Shown here in pieces: positions 1-5,426 of a stretch of 5,426 nt of DNA; the stretch's first letter is position 1; each line of letters begins with the position of its first letter. This DNA is from Lentimicrobiaceae bacterium (lineage in GTDB: Bacteria; Bacteroidota; Bacteroidia; Bacteroidales; Lentimicrobiaceae). The position numbers and the translations under genes are program-made. The stretch lies in contig JAQVEI010000187.1 in the NCBI GenBank assembly GCA_028697695.1, positions 1-5,426 of the forward strand. The letters run 5' to 3'. The notes beneath the pieces are model-generated. The model made no database searches. It had not been told where the DNA came from and worked only from the letters and a program-made list of their open reading frames with translations.

Positions 1-1
1 T

Positions 2-1720
2 ACAACCATACGTCACATCCATATCAATTATGGTGAAACGCTCGAAAACGGGATCAATGCCATTCAGCGCAAGCTGAGGAAGCCGGGCAATTACAGCATG
101 TTCGACAGAATATCTTCGCGATTTTGCGCCATTAAATTACTCGAAAAGGATCGTGCTACCGAAGTGATGACGGAGGCATTGTCCAATCATCAGGAAATAA
201 TCGAAGAAGTTGACCGGCAAATCGAACAGGTTGAGCAGGCCATGGCTCAGGACACGGAAAGCCTGATAGCCGATGCAAAATACGGATTTATCGCCGGCGC
301 TATTCGCGAAACATTCACCCCAAATCCGGTGATTCAGCGTAAAAAGAGTGAAATCATTGACACCATCATTACACATAAGGTTTGGGGGTTCCCGATTTTT
401 ATTTTCCTGATGTGGCTTACGTTTTACGGGACGTTTAAGCTGGGACAGTACCCCATGGAGTGGATTGAATCGCTGGTGGATATTACCTCGGTAAAACTAA
501 ATACTTTAATGGCAGACGGGATGCTCAAAGACCTGCTCATACAGGGAATTATCGGTGGTGTGGGAGGAGTAATTGTCTTTTTGCCCAATATTATCCTGCT
601 TTATCTTTTTATTTCACTCATGGAAGATACGGGATATATGGCCAGAGCGGTGTTCATTATGGATAAAGCCATGCACCGGATTGGGTTGCATGGTAAGTCG
701 TTTATCCCTTTACTTATGGGTTTTGGTTGCAATGTACCGGCTATTCTATCCACGCGCATCATCGAGAGTCGTCGCGACAGGCTGGTTACCATGCTTATCA
801 ATCCGTTCATGTCGTGCAGTGCGCGGTTACCGGTGTATGTGCTTTTTATCAGCGCTTTTTTCGTGAGTTATCAGGGAACCATATTATTTGCCATGTACGC
901 GATTGGTGTTTTGCTGGCTATAGGCACCGCCCTTTTGCTTAAAAAAACAGTGCTTACCAAATCCGATGTGCCCTTTGTTATGGAGTTGCCACCTTACAGG
1001 GTTCCTACGCTTAAATCTGTTGTTAAGCACATGTGGGCGAGGGCCGAACAATACCTTCGTAAAATTGGCGGAGTTATTCTTATTGCCTCCATCATCATAT
1101 GGGTGTTGGGCTATTTTCCAAGATCAGCTAAAAGCGATGCCGCATACGATGCCCGAGTGCAGGAAATTCAACAAAACTATGCTGCACAGCTTGCTAACCC
1201 GCCCCTTGAAGATGAAGAAGCCATTGCTCAAATCCGGATGCAGGAAATGCATGAACTCAAACAGTTGAAAGTTACCCGGGAGAGTGAGCGGCAAATGAAT
1301 TCCTACATCGGGCAACTGGGTCATTTTATTGAGCCCATCATGAAACCCCTGGGGTTTGATTGGAAAATGAGTGTGGCCATCATAACGGGCGTAGCTGCCA
1401 AAGAGATTACTGTTGGCACCCTGGGTGTGCTTTACCAAACCGACCTTGATAGTGATGAAGGTTCAGCATCCTTGATTGAGCGGATACAGGAGCAGACTTA
1501 CCAGACAGGCCCTCAAAAAGGAGAGAAAGTATTTTCGCCTCTGGTTGCATTCAGCTTTATGCTGTTTATTCTTATATACTTCCCCTGCGTAGCGGTTGTG
1601 GCAGCCATTCGTAAAGAGTCGGGCGACTGGCGGTGGGCACTCTTCATTGTGGTTTATACCACCGGGCTGGCTTACCTGGCTTCACTCACTGTTTATCAGC
1701 TTGGGAGTATGTTTTTATAA
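2..1720 (+). CDS. feoB: Ferrous iron transporter FeoB, C-terminal 572 residues (5'-partial)
   Basis: FeoB is the inner-membrane Fe(II) transporter with a cytosolic GTPase domain. The frame is open from base 2, and the residues before the first Met (base 98) match FeoB (HINYGETLENGI region), so that Met is internal and the gene starts outside the window. The G domain with all its G motifs is missing; what remains starts in the helical linker domain (visible residues about 8-115, including DAKYGFIAGAIRETF). The membrane part follows. The first Gate motif GFGCNVPAI is at residues 240-248 (Cys 243), MSCSARLPVY at 270-279 (Cys 272), AAKEITVGTLGVLY lies after an insertion, and a late YFPCVAVVAAI carries Cys 529. 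A charged, Glu/Gln-rich insertion of about 60 residues (372-433) separates two membrane segments. The gene ends 12 bases before the M50B-like gene and probably leads an operon with it. Identification is by remembered similarity to E. coli FeoB; a FeoA fusion upstream cannot be excluded. Confidence 0.96.
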   Translation, partial: TTIRHIHINYGETLENGINAIQRKLRKPGNYSMFDRISSRFCAIKLLEKDRATEVMTEALSNHQEIIEEVDRQIEQVEQAMAQDTESLIADAKYGFIAGAIRETFTPNPVIQRKKSEIIDTIITHKVWGFPIFIFLMWLTFYGTFKLGQYPMEWIESLVDITSVKLNTLMADGMLKDLLIQGIIGGVGGVIVFLPNIILLYLFISLMEDTGYMARAVFIMDKAMHRIGLHGKSFIPLLMGFGCNVPAILSTRIIESRRDRLVTMLINPFMSCSARLPVYVLFISAFFVSYQGTILFAMYAIGVLLAIGTALLLKKTVLTKSDVPFVMELPPYRVPTLKSVVKHMWARAEQYLRKIGGVILIASIIIWVLGYFPRSAKSDAAYDARVQEIQQNYAAQLANPPLEDEEAIAQIRMQEMHELKQLKVTRESERQMNSYIGQLGHFIEPIMKPLGFDWKMSVAIITGVAAKEITVGTLGVLYQTDLDSDEGSASLIERIQEQTYQTGPQKGEKVFSPLVAFSFMLFILIYFPCVAVVAAIRKESGDWRWALFIVVYTTGLAYLASLTVYQLGSMFL

Positions 1721-1732
1721 GAGTTCAAACTT

Positions 1733-2437
1733 ATGCATTCATCCAGTCCTGCTCTGGTATTTTATCTTATCCTGCTGCTTGCTTTGCTGATAATCAGGAT
1801 TCCAGGCATTGGCAGGATATTCAGAACGCTCAACACCATGTTGCACGAATCAGGACATATATTCATGGCCCTGTTGCTCAATGGCGAAGTACATGAAGTG
1901 AAACTGAACAGCGACTTATCCGGCTCTGCATCCACCAGTTGCAACTCCAGGCTAAAATCTGCCATGGTATCGTTCAGCGGATACCCGTTTGCAGCCCTAA
2001 GTGTACTTCTACTATTGGCACTCTACACAAATGGACGGTACCGCGCCGCTTACCTCATATTGATTTCACTCGCACTTGTTCATCTGTTATTTTTTGTCAG
2101 AAACACTTTCGGGATGGTATGGTTGACTTTATTTGTTGTACTTTTGTTAGTGGGATTAACCTTTGCATCAGCTCATATTGCCGGGTTGATTTTAGTTTGC
2201 TTAATCCTGATTGCCCTGGCTGAAGCTATACTATCTACGCTTCAAATTGCAAAACAGGGTTTAACAAGGCCACGGAAAGCTGGAGACATCACCAACCTGT
2301 CACGCAGCACACATCTGCCGGCCTGGTTTTGGACATTGCTGATCTTCGCCCTGTGTGCCTGGATAATTTATTATGCCATTGTGGCGTATTTTCCATCGCC
2401 TGCACAGGTTATCACTGAATTAAAAACATTTTTCTAA
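1733..2437 (+). CDS. M50B-like membrane metalloprotease-family protein
   Basis: This is a 234-residue polytopic membrane protein. A first hydrophobic segment (about 8-22) is followed by an HExxH zinc-binding signature, HESGH, at residues 38-42. Then come a GEVHEVKLNSDLSGSAS stretch (51-67), a SGYPFAALS segment (82-90), further hydrophobic segments (about 91-98, 104-122, 126-165) and a C-terminal DITNLSRSTHLPAWFW motif leading into a last membrane helix (about 196-220). The order HExxH, Asp-x-SG, GY, FVRN and D-x-x-x-L-x-x-x-T-x-LP-x-x-W is what I remember of the peptidase M50B-like family, whose members are mostly uncharacterised. The canonical second M50 motif (NPxxD) is not evident, so proteolytic activity is not assured. 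The gene lies 12 bases after feoB and 10 bases before the FeoB-associated protein gene, which suggests a role tied to iron uptake. The start is bounded because the feoB stop codon is in the same frame just upstream. No clear ribosome binding site is seen. Confidence 0.82.
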   Translation: MHSSSPALVFYLILLLALLIIRIPGIGRIFRTLNTMLHESGHIFMALLLNGEVHEVKLNSDLSGSASTSCNSRLKSAMVSFSGYPFAALSVLLLLALYTNGRYRAAYLILISLALVHLLFFVRNTFGMVWLTLFVVLLLVGLTFASAHIAGLILVCLILIALAEAILSTLQIAKQGLTRPRKAGDITNLSRSTHLPAWFWTLLIFALCAWIIYYAIVAYFPSPAQVITELKTFF

Positions 2438-2447
2438 TTCGCGAACT

Positions 2448-2687
2448 ATGCTAAATACTCAGGAAATAATTACCATAATCATAATTGTATGCGCTTTTAT
2501 ATTCGCAGGATATAAGGTAGTACGCATGTTTCGCAATCCTACCAAAAGCTGCGAAAGCTGTGTAAGCGACTGTTCGGGCTGCCAACTGGCAGATTTAAAA
2601 AAAGAAATCGAAGAAAAGAAACACGCCAAAAATGCGGAGTCACCTATTGCTGCGGAGCATACGGGGCCGGGTACCCAACATCTGTAA
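2448..2687 (+). CDS. FeoB-associated Cys-rich membrane protein
   Basis: This small protein (79 residues) has one N-terminal membrane helix (about 6-24), a short basic stretch (YKVVRMFRN), and then a cysteine cluster at C35, C38, C42 and C45 (CxxCxxxCxxC). A Lys/Glu-rich segment (50-61) and a loose tail with His 59, 71 and 78 complete it. This architecture, and the position two genes after feoB, match the FeoB-associated Cys-rich membrane protein family (sometimes likened to FeoC/FeoP), thought to help FeoB-dependent Fe(II) transport, although the mechanism is unsettled. The cysteines could bind iron or an iron-sulphur cluster; that is inference. The tail after the cysteines seems longer than in many members I recall. 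The gene is only 10 bases downstream of the M50B-like gene and is the last of the operon. Confidence 0.88.
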   Translation: MLNTQEIITIIIIVCAFIFAGYKVVRMFRNPTKSCESCVSDCSGCQLADLKKEIEEKKHAKNAESPIAAEHTGPGTQHL

Positions 2688-2738
2688 CAGTCTGCTTATT
2701 TGTTTGACCTGACATGCTCAAAATAAACCACAATGCAG

Positions 2739-2746
2739 TATTTTTG
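2739..2746 (+). promoter_or_regulatory. Putative Bacteroidota -7 element for the Hpt gene
   Basis: TATTTTTG fits the phylum's TAnnTTTG consensus exactly and ends 23 bases before the Hpt start codon, implying a leader of roughly 15-20 bases. TTTG copies lie at 2699-2702 and 2703-2706, but they are more than 30 bases upstream of the -7 element, too far for a usual -33 element. The sequence is AT-rich, so a chance match is possible. Confidence 0.4.
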
Positions 2747-2769
2747 AAAAAAATAAGGAACTCATCCGT

Positions 2770-3165
2770 ATGGTAAACAGGAATCAATTCAGAGAAATCT
2801 ATTGTCTTTTCGACCAGGATGTTGTGATTGAAATTATCAAAATTTTCATTGAAGAGTATCCTTTAAAGCTGGAGGGTTTGTTGACAAATATTGAAGATCG
2901 TGACTTACAGACTCTCAGCTTTGCTATCCACAATTTGAAAGGTGTTATTTCGAATTTCTCGGCTCCTGAAACTTTTGAATTGATAAAAAATTTTGAAGAC
3001 ACCGTTCTTCATCTCACCACCTCGAAAACAGGCCAATTTGAGATTTCGGCCTTAAAAGCTCAGCTTGCCGAAATTAAAGAGTCAGTGATTGCCGTTGCTG
3101 ATGACCTTGAAGAGATAATGCACGATATGCTTGGCGGAAAGTTTAATTTTCATCCAAACGGTTGA
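2770..3165 (+). CDS. Stand-alone Hpt (histidine phosphotransfer) domain protein
   Basis: The 131-residue soluble protein consists almost wholly of one Hpt domain. The signature around the phosphorylated histidine is FAIHNLKGVISNFSA, with His54, Lys57 and Gly58 in the H-x-L-K-G motif, followed by a helix ending in an aromatic-acidic pair (NFED, 74-77), as expected of the four-helix bundle. The N-terminal helix (about 16-30) and a long C-terminal helical part (about 90-120) complete the bundle. Hpt proteins relay phosphate between receiver domains of hybrid histidine kinases and response regulators. No kinase or receiver gene lies in this window, so the partners are unknown. An AAGGAA stretch at 2755-2760, 9 bases before the ATG, looks like a ribosome binding site and supports this start. 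The last 23 bases overlap, in antisense, the end of the TPR lipoprotein gene. Confidence 0.88.
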   Translation: MVNRNQFREIYCLFDQDVVIEIIKIFIEEYPLKLEGLLTNIEDRDLQTLSFAIHNLKGVISNFSAPETFELIKNFEDTVLHLTTSKTGQFEISALKAQLAEIKESVIAVADDLEEIMHDMLGGKFNFHPNG

Positions 3166-4162
3166 GCCCCTTCACTGCTTTTTCATCGTTTACATTAAGG
3201 GTCAACACTTTACGGTAATCTGATTGCGCCTTTTCACGGTTACCGCTCAGCTCATATGCATAGCCCCTGTTATAATACGCGTCAGCGTAATCACTATCCA
3301 ACTCAATCGCATTGCTAAAAGCCGTTATAGCTTCGGTATAATCTTCTTTATATACCATAAAAACGTAGCCTTTATTGTAATGAGCCAGTTTAAAGTCCGG
3401 CTTAATCAAAAGAATTTCGTTGTACACGTTCAACGCTTTATCGGGCTCGTTATTTTCCTGGTAAAACATTCCCAATACATAAAGCGGTTCAACCGCATCG
3501 GGCCTCACGGTAGCTGCGTTACGCAGGTAATCAATGGCCAGTTTATCTTTTTTTATGGCAAATAGAATTCCCAATTCTTTGAGTGCATTGTAATGCCTAG
3601 GGTTTCTGGCTACAGCCAACTGGTAACTCTCTATGGCTTTGGCTGTATCGCCCATTTCCTCATTGGCGAGTCCACTAACAAAAAATGCCTCTACATTTTC
3701 CGGATTTTTTTTCAATGCTTTCCGCAAGGATTCAAATGTCTGTTTGTAATCGCTCATGGTGAGATATACGCGGGCCATTTTCACATCAACTTGTGCATCA
3801 GACGGGTTTAGCTCCAGGGCTTTTTTAAGTGCGTCCAATGCACGCTGTACCTTACCGGAATACAGATATATATCGGAAAGGACAGCATAAGTGCCGGCAT
3901 GGTTTTCATCAATATCCAGCGCACTGTTTACATCATTTAATGCAAGATTCAGACTATCTTTTCTGATAAAGTAGCCGGCTCTGTTCAAATACGGGGCAAT
4001 TGCACCCGGCTGATTACGTATTGCGGTGGTGAATATTGCAAGGGAATCAACGGTCAGTGTGTCAGCCAGGGCACTATTACTTTCCTGCCGTGGGGAGCCA
4101 CACCCCGGCAACAATATTGCTGAAATAAAAAAGCCAAGCAGAGCCAGATAAGAAAATCTCAT
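3143..4162 (-). CDS. Tetratricopeptide-repeat (TPR) lipoprotein
   Basis: The 339-residue protein begins with a lipoprotein signal peptide: Arg2, a hydrophobic core (about 5-18) and a lipobox-like LPGC with the acylated cysteine at position 21. The Pro at -2 is somewhat unusual. A short Ser/Gln-rich linker follows, then about eight consecutive 33-36-residue TPR units at roughly residues 53-86, 87-121, 122-155, 156-189, 190-222, 223-256, 257-291 and 292-325. They show the usual small-Gly/Ala...Tyr...Ala...Pro pattern (for example KALELNP, NAIELDS, YYNRGYAYELSG). TPR arrays are protein-protein scaffolds, so this is probably a periplasm-facing, membrane-anchored partner of an unidentified complex. 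No acidic stretch follows Cys21, so a Bacteroidota surface-export signal is not apparent. The gene is separated from recA by 99 bases that contain a terminator and a promoter, so it is probably transcribed on its own. Its specific function is not recognised. Confidence 0.9.
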   Translation of the reverse strand: MRFSYLALLGFFISAILLPGCGSPRQESNSALADTLTVDSLAIFTTAIRNQPGAIAPYLNRAGYFIRKDSLNLALNDVNSALDIDENHAGTYAVLSDIYLYSGKVQRALDALKKALELNPSDAQVDVKMARVYLTMSDYKQTFESLRKALKKNPENVEAFFVSGLANEEMGDTAKAIESYQLAVARNPRHYNALKELGILFAIKKDKLAIDYLRNAATVRPDAVEPLYVLGMFYQENNEPDKALNVYNEILLIKPDFKLAHYNKGYVFMVYKEDYTEAITAFSNAIELDSDYADAYYNRGYAYELSGNREKAQSDYRKVLTLNVNDEKAVKGLNRLDEN

Positions 4163-4197
4163 TTCTGAATTTTGATGATAACGGGTGATTAAAGCGG

Positions 4198-4226
4198 CAA
4201 AGTTAAAACAATTCAGGCAACGTCAA
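4198..4226 (-). promoter_or_regulatory. Putative promoter of the TPR lipoprotein gene
   Basis: Read on the minus strand, TAACTTTG (4205 to 4198) matches the Bacteroidota -7 consensus TAnnTTTG. A TTG (4226 to 4224) lies 18 bases upstream, within the 17-23 base spacing I recall for Flavobacterium-type promoters. Transcription would start near 4191, giving a leader of about 29 bases. The TTG falls inside the recA terminator hairpin and the -7 element follows the hairpin's T-rich tail, so terminator and promoter share DNA. Confidence 0.6.
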
Positions 4227-4247
4227 TGGTTAAGACGCTGCCTGAAT
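4206..4247 (-). terminator. Intrinsic terminator of recA
   Basis: The arms at 4211-4224 and 4234-4247 form a 14-bp stem around a 9-base loop. On the plus strand there is one A-C mismatch; in minus-strand RNA the same position is a G-U wobble, so the stem is fully paired only in the recA direction. On the minus strand the stem is followed by TGTTTTAACTTT, a T-rich tail. The stem begins 14 bases after the recA stop codon, which fits a terminator for recA. Confidence 0.8.
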
Positions 4248-4261
4248 ATAAAGGTATGCTT

Positions 4262-5275
4262 TTACTCAATATTGGTTATTGCTTCCCTGATTTTTGATTC
4301 TAATTCATCTGCCAGTTCCGGATTATCGGTAAGTAATTTTTTAACCGCTTCGCGTCCCTGACCAAGTCTGGTGTCTCCATAACTGAACCATGAGCCGCTT
4401 TTTTTAATCACGTTGTGGTCAACTCCCATGTCTACAATTTCTCCCATTCGTGAAATACCCTCTCCGTAAATAATATCAAATTCAGCCTGTCTGAAGGGAG
4501 GAGCCACTTTATTTTTAACAACTTTTACCCGCACATGATTGCCAATAATGTTCTCATTTTCTTTGATCTGAGAAACGCGTCGAATATCAAGGCGAATAGA
4601 TGCATAAAATTTCAGGGCATTTCCACCGGTTGTGGTTTCAGGATTACCAAACATGACTCCTATTTTTTCACGCAATTGGTTGATAAAAATACAACAGCAA
4701 CCGGTTTTACTGATGGTAGAAGTAAGTTTACGCAGAGCTTGCGACATCAGCCTTGCCTGCAGTCCAACCTTTGAATCTCCCATTTCGCCTTCAATTTCGC
4801 TTCGGGGAGTCAGGGCAGCTACGGAGTCAATAACAATGAGGTCGATGGCGCCCGAACGTATCAGATTTTCTGTAATTTCGAGTGCCTGCTCACCGTTATC
4901 GGGCTGGGATACCAGCAACTCATCTATATTGATGCCCAGCTTACGGGCATAAAACCTGTCGAAAGCATGTTCAGCATCAATAAATGCGGCGATTCCGCCT
5001 AACTTTTGAGCCTCGGCTATGGCATGAAGCGCCAGAGTAGTTTTTCCTGAAGATTCAGGACCATAAATTTCAACTACACGCCCTTTGGGTAAACCATTTA
5101 CACCCAATGCCAAATCCAATCCAATCGATCCAGTGGATATTGAAGGCATCTCTTCAACCGGGGCATCGCCCAGCTTCATAATGGTACCTTTACCATATGA
5201 TTTTTCAATTTTATCCAAGGTCAACTGCAACGCTTTCAAGCGCTCCTGATTGTTCTCTTTTTGGTCTTTACTCAT
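4262..5275 (-). CDS. recA: RecA recombinase
   Basis: RecA forms ATP-dependent filaments on single-stranded DNA, drives strand exchange in recombinational repair and acts as co-protease for LexA-type repressors. The 337-residue protein is nearly collinear with E. coli RecA with an offset of +6. Walker A GPESSGKT is at 72-79, the catalytic glutamate in DAEHAFD is Glu102, Walker B LIVIDS at 146-151, loop L1 around EIEGEMGDS (160-168), FINQLR at 197-202 with the sensor Gln200, and loop L2 through GNPETTTGG (210-218). The conserved lysines 254 and 256 in VKNK are present. The C-terminal domain ends at ESKIREAITNIE and lacks the long acidic tail of the E. coli protein, a difference likely to matter for regulation rather than activity. 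Three consecutive cysteines (193-195) just before FINQ are unusual. The start codon is the only sensible one. The upstream DNA holds a -7 element and an SOS-box-like palindrome, and a terminator hairpin follows the stop codon. Confidence 0.99.
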   Translation of the reverse strand: MSKDQKENNQERLKALQLTLDKIEKSYGKGTIMKLGDAPVEEMPSISTGSIGLDLALGVNGLPKGRVVEIYGPESSGKTTLALHAIAEAQKLGGIAAFIDAEHAFDRFYARKLGINIDELLVSQPDNGEQALEITENLIRSGAIDLIVIDSVAALTPRSEIEGEMGDSKVGLQARLMSQALRKLTSTISKTGCCCIFINQLREKIGVMFGNPETTTGGNALKFYASIRLDIRRVSQIKENENIIGNHVRVKVVKNKVAPPFRQAEFDIIYGEGISRMGEIVDMGVDHNVIKKSGSWFSYGDTRLGQGREAVKKLLTDNPELADELESKIREAITNIE

Positions 5276-5308
5276 GACAATTCTCTATATGATTTTGATT
5301 AAAATACG

Positions 5309-5324
5309 CTGTATCTTTTTACAG
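5309..5324. promoter_or_regulatory. Putative LexA-type SOS box at the recA promoter
   Basis: CTGTATCTTTTTACAG is an inverted repeat with the form CTGT-N8-ACAG and an AT-rich centre, the same pattern as the E. coli LexA operator (CTGTATATATATACAG). The inner symmetry extends to CTGTA/TACAG. It begins 3 bases downstream of the putative recA -7 element (5328-5335, minus strand), so it covers the expected transcription start, a typical repressor position. The pattern is seen directly; binding by a LexA homologue is inference because no lexA gene is in the window. Confidence 0.6.
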
Positions 5325-5327
5325 TGT

Positions 5328-5335
5328 CAAAGATA
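5328..5335 (-). promoter_or_regulatory. Putative -7 element of the recA promoter
   Basis: On the minus strand this reads TATCTTTG, an exact TAnnTTTG match. It would start transcription near 5321, giving a leader of about 45 bases before the recA ATG. No well-spaced -33 TTG is visible: the nearest, at 5352 to 5350, leaves 14 bases rather than about 17-23. A transcriptional activator or a degenerate -33 element may compensate. Confidence 0.55.
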
Positions 5336-5387
5336 AAAAAACAAATGACCAATGATGAAAAATATTAGCACCAATTGGTCATTTGTT
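5335..5387 (-). terminator. Hairpin with T-tract: probable terminator of a minus-strand gene beyond the right edge
   Basis: Perfect 14-bp inverted-repeat arms at 5340-5353 and 5374-5387 (core ACAAATGACCAAT / ATTGGTCATTTGT) enclose a 20-base loop. Only on the minus strand does the second arm run into a T-tract (the seven A's at 5335-5341 on the plus strand), which points to termination of leftward transcription entering from outside the window. The stem is AT-rich and the loop long, so it would be a modest terminator. Because it directly precedes the recA -7 element and contains a second palindrome (ACCAATTGGT, 5370-5379), it could instead be an operator. Confidence 0.5.
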
Positions 5388-5426
5388 GATAAGTAAAAGC
5401 AACAACACGAACTTTACAGGTTTAAT

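Noticed and set aside
98..100. ATG at 98 as the start of feoB
   Set aside because: The frame is open upstream to the window edge and encodes FeoB-like residues, so this Met is internal.
573..866. Overlapping plus-strand frame of 97 codons inside feoB
   Set aside because: It is out of frame with the conserved FeoB Gate region and is a by-product of that coding sequence.
2688..2738. Terminator for the feo operon after the Cys-rich protein gene
   Set aside because: Only a weak AT-rich partial complementarity (TTGA / TCAA) with no clear stem and T-tract was found.
4632..4952. Open plus-strand frame of 106 codons opposite recA
   Set aside because: It is entirely antisense to highly conserved recA codons and encodes no recognisable domain.
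5292..5305. ATTTT-GATT-AAAAT inverted repeat in the recA leader
   Set aside because: Five-base AT-only arms are expected by chance in this AT-rich region.
5356..5397. Short plus-strand open frame starting at 5356 (13 codons)
   Set aside because: It is too short, lies within the inverted repeat region, and shows no recognisable protein features.
5379..5426. Possible C-terminus of a minus-strand gene entering from the right, ending at TGA inside the hairpin
   Set aside because: Only 15 codons are visible, with Leu-rich but unrecognisable content; consistent with the terminator reading but not enough to call a gene.

Overview
The window looks like ordinary chromosomal DNA from a member of the Bacteroidota. 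This rests on three things: several promoter-like elements matching the phylum's TAnnTTTG -7 signature, a feoB gene followed by a FeoB-associated Cys-rich membrane protein gene, and weak or absent Shine-Dalgarno sequences. Genus and family cannot be fixed from what is visible. There is no RNA gene, insertion sequence or CRISPR array.

Layout, left to right. Bases 2-2687 hold a tight plus-strand operon. It contains feoB (5' end cut off by the window edge; the whole G domain is missing), a small membrane protein with an HESGH motif resembling the M50B-like peptidases, and a 79-residue FeoB-associated protein with a CxxCxxxCxxC cluster. The gaps are only 12 and 10 bases, so the three are probably co-transcribed and the middle protein may serve ferrous iron uptake. 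A separate plus-strand gene (2770-3165) encodes a stand-alone histidine phosphotransfer (Hpt) domain, preceded by its own promoter-like element. It runs head-on into a minus-strand gene (3143-4162) for a lipoprotein with about eight tetratricopeptide repeats, and their 3' ends overlap by 23 bp. Further right, recA (4262-5275) lies on the minus strand.

The regulatory DNA is the most interesting part. Downstream of recA is a strong terminator hairpin whose tail runs directly into the promoter of the TPR lipoprotein gene. Upstream of recA is a 14-bp perfect inverted repeat followed, on the minus strand, by seven T's that merge into the recA -7 element TATCTTTG. Just downstream of that element, across the expected transcription start, lies CTGT-N8-ACAG. 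This is the same arrangement as the E. coli LexA (SOS) box and suggests that recA is damage-inducible here.

I did not find a clear new multi-gene system. The best candidates for follow-up are the SOS-like box at recA and the M50B-like gene inside the feo operon.
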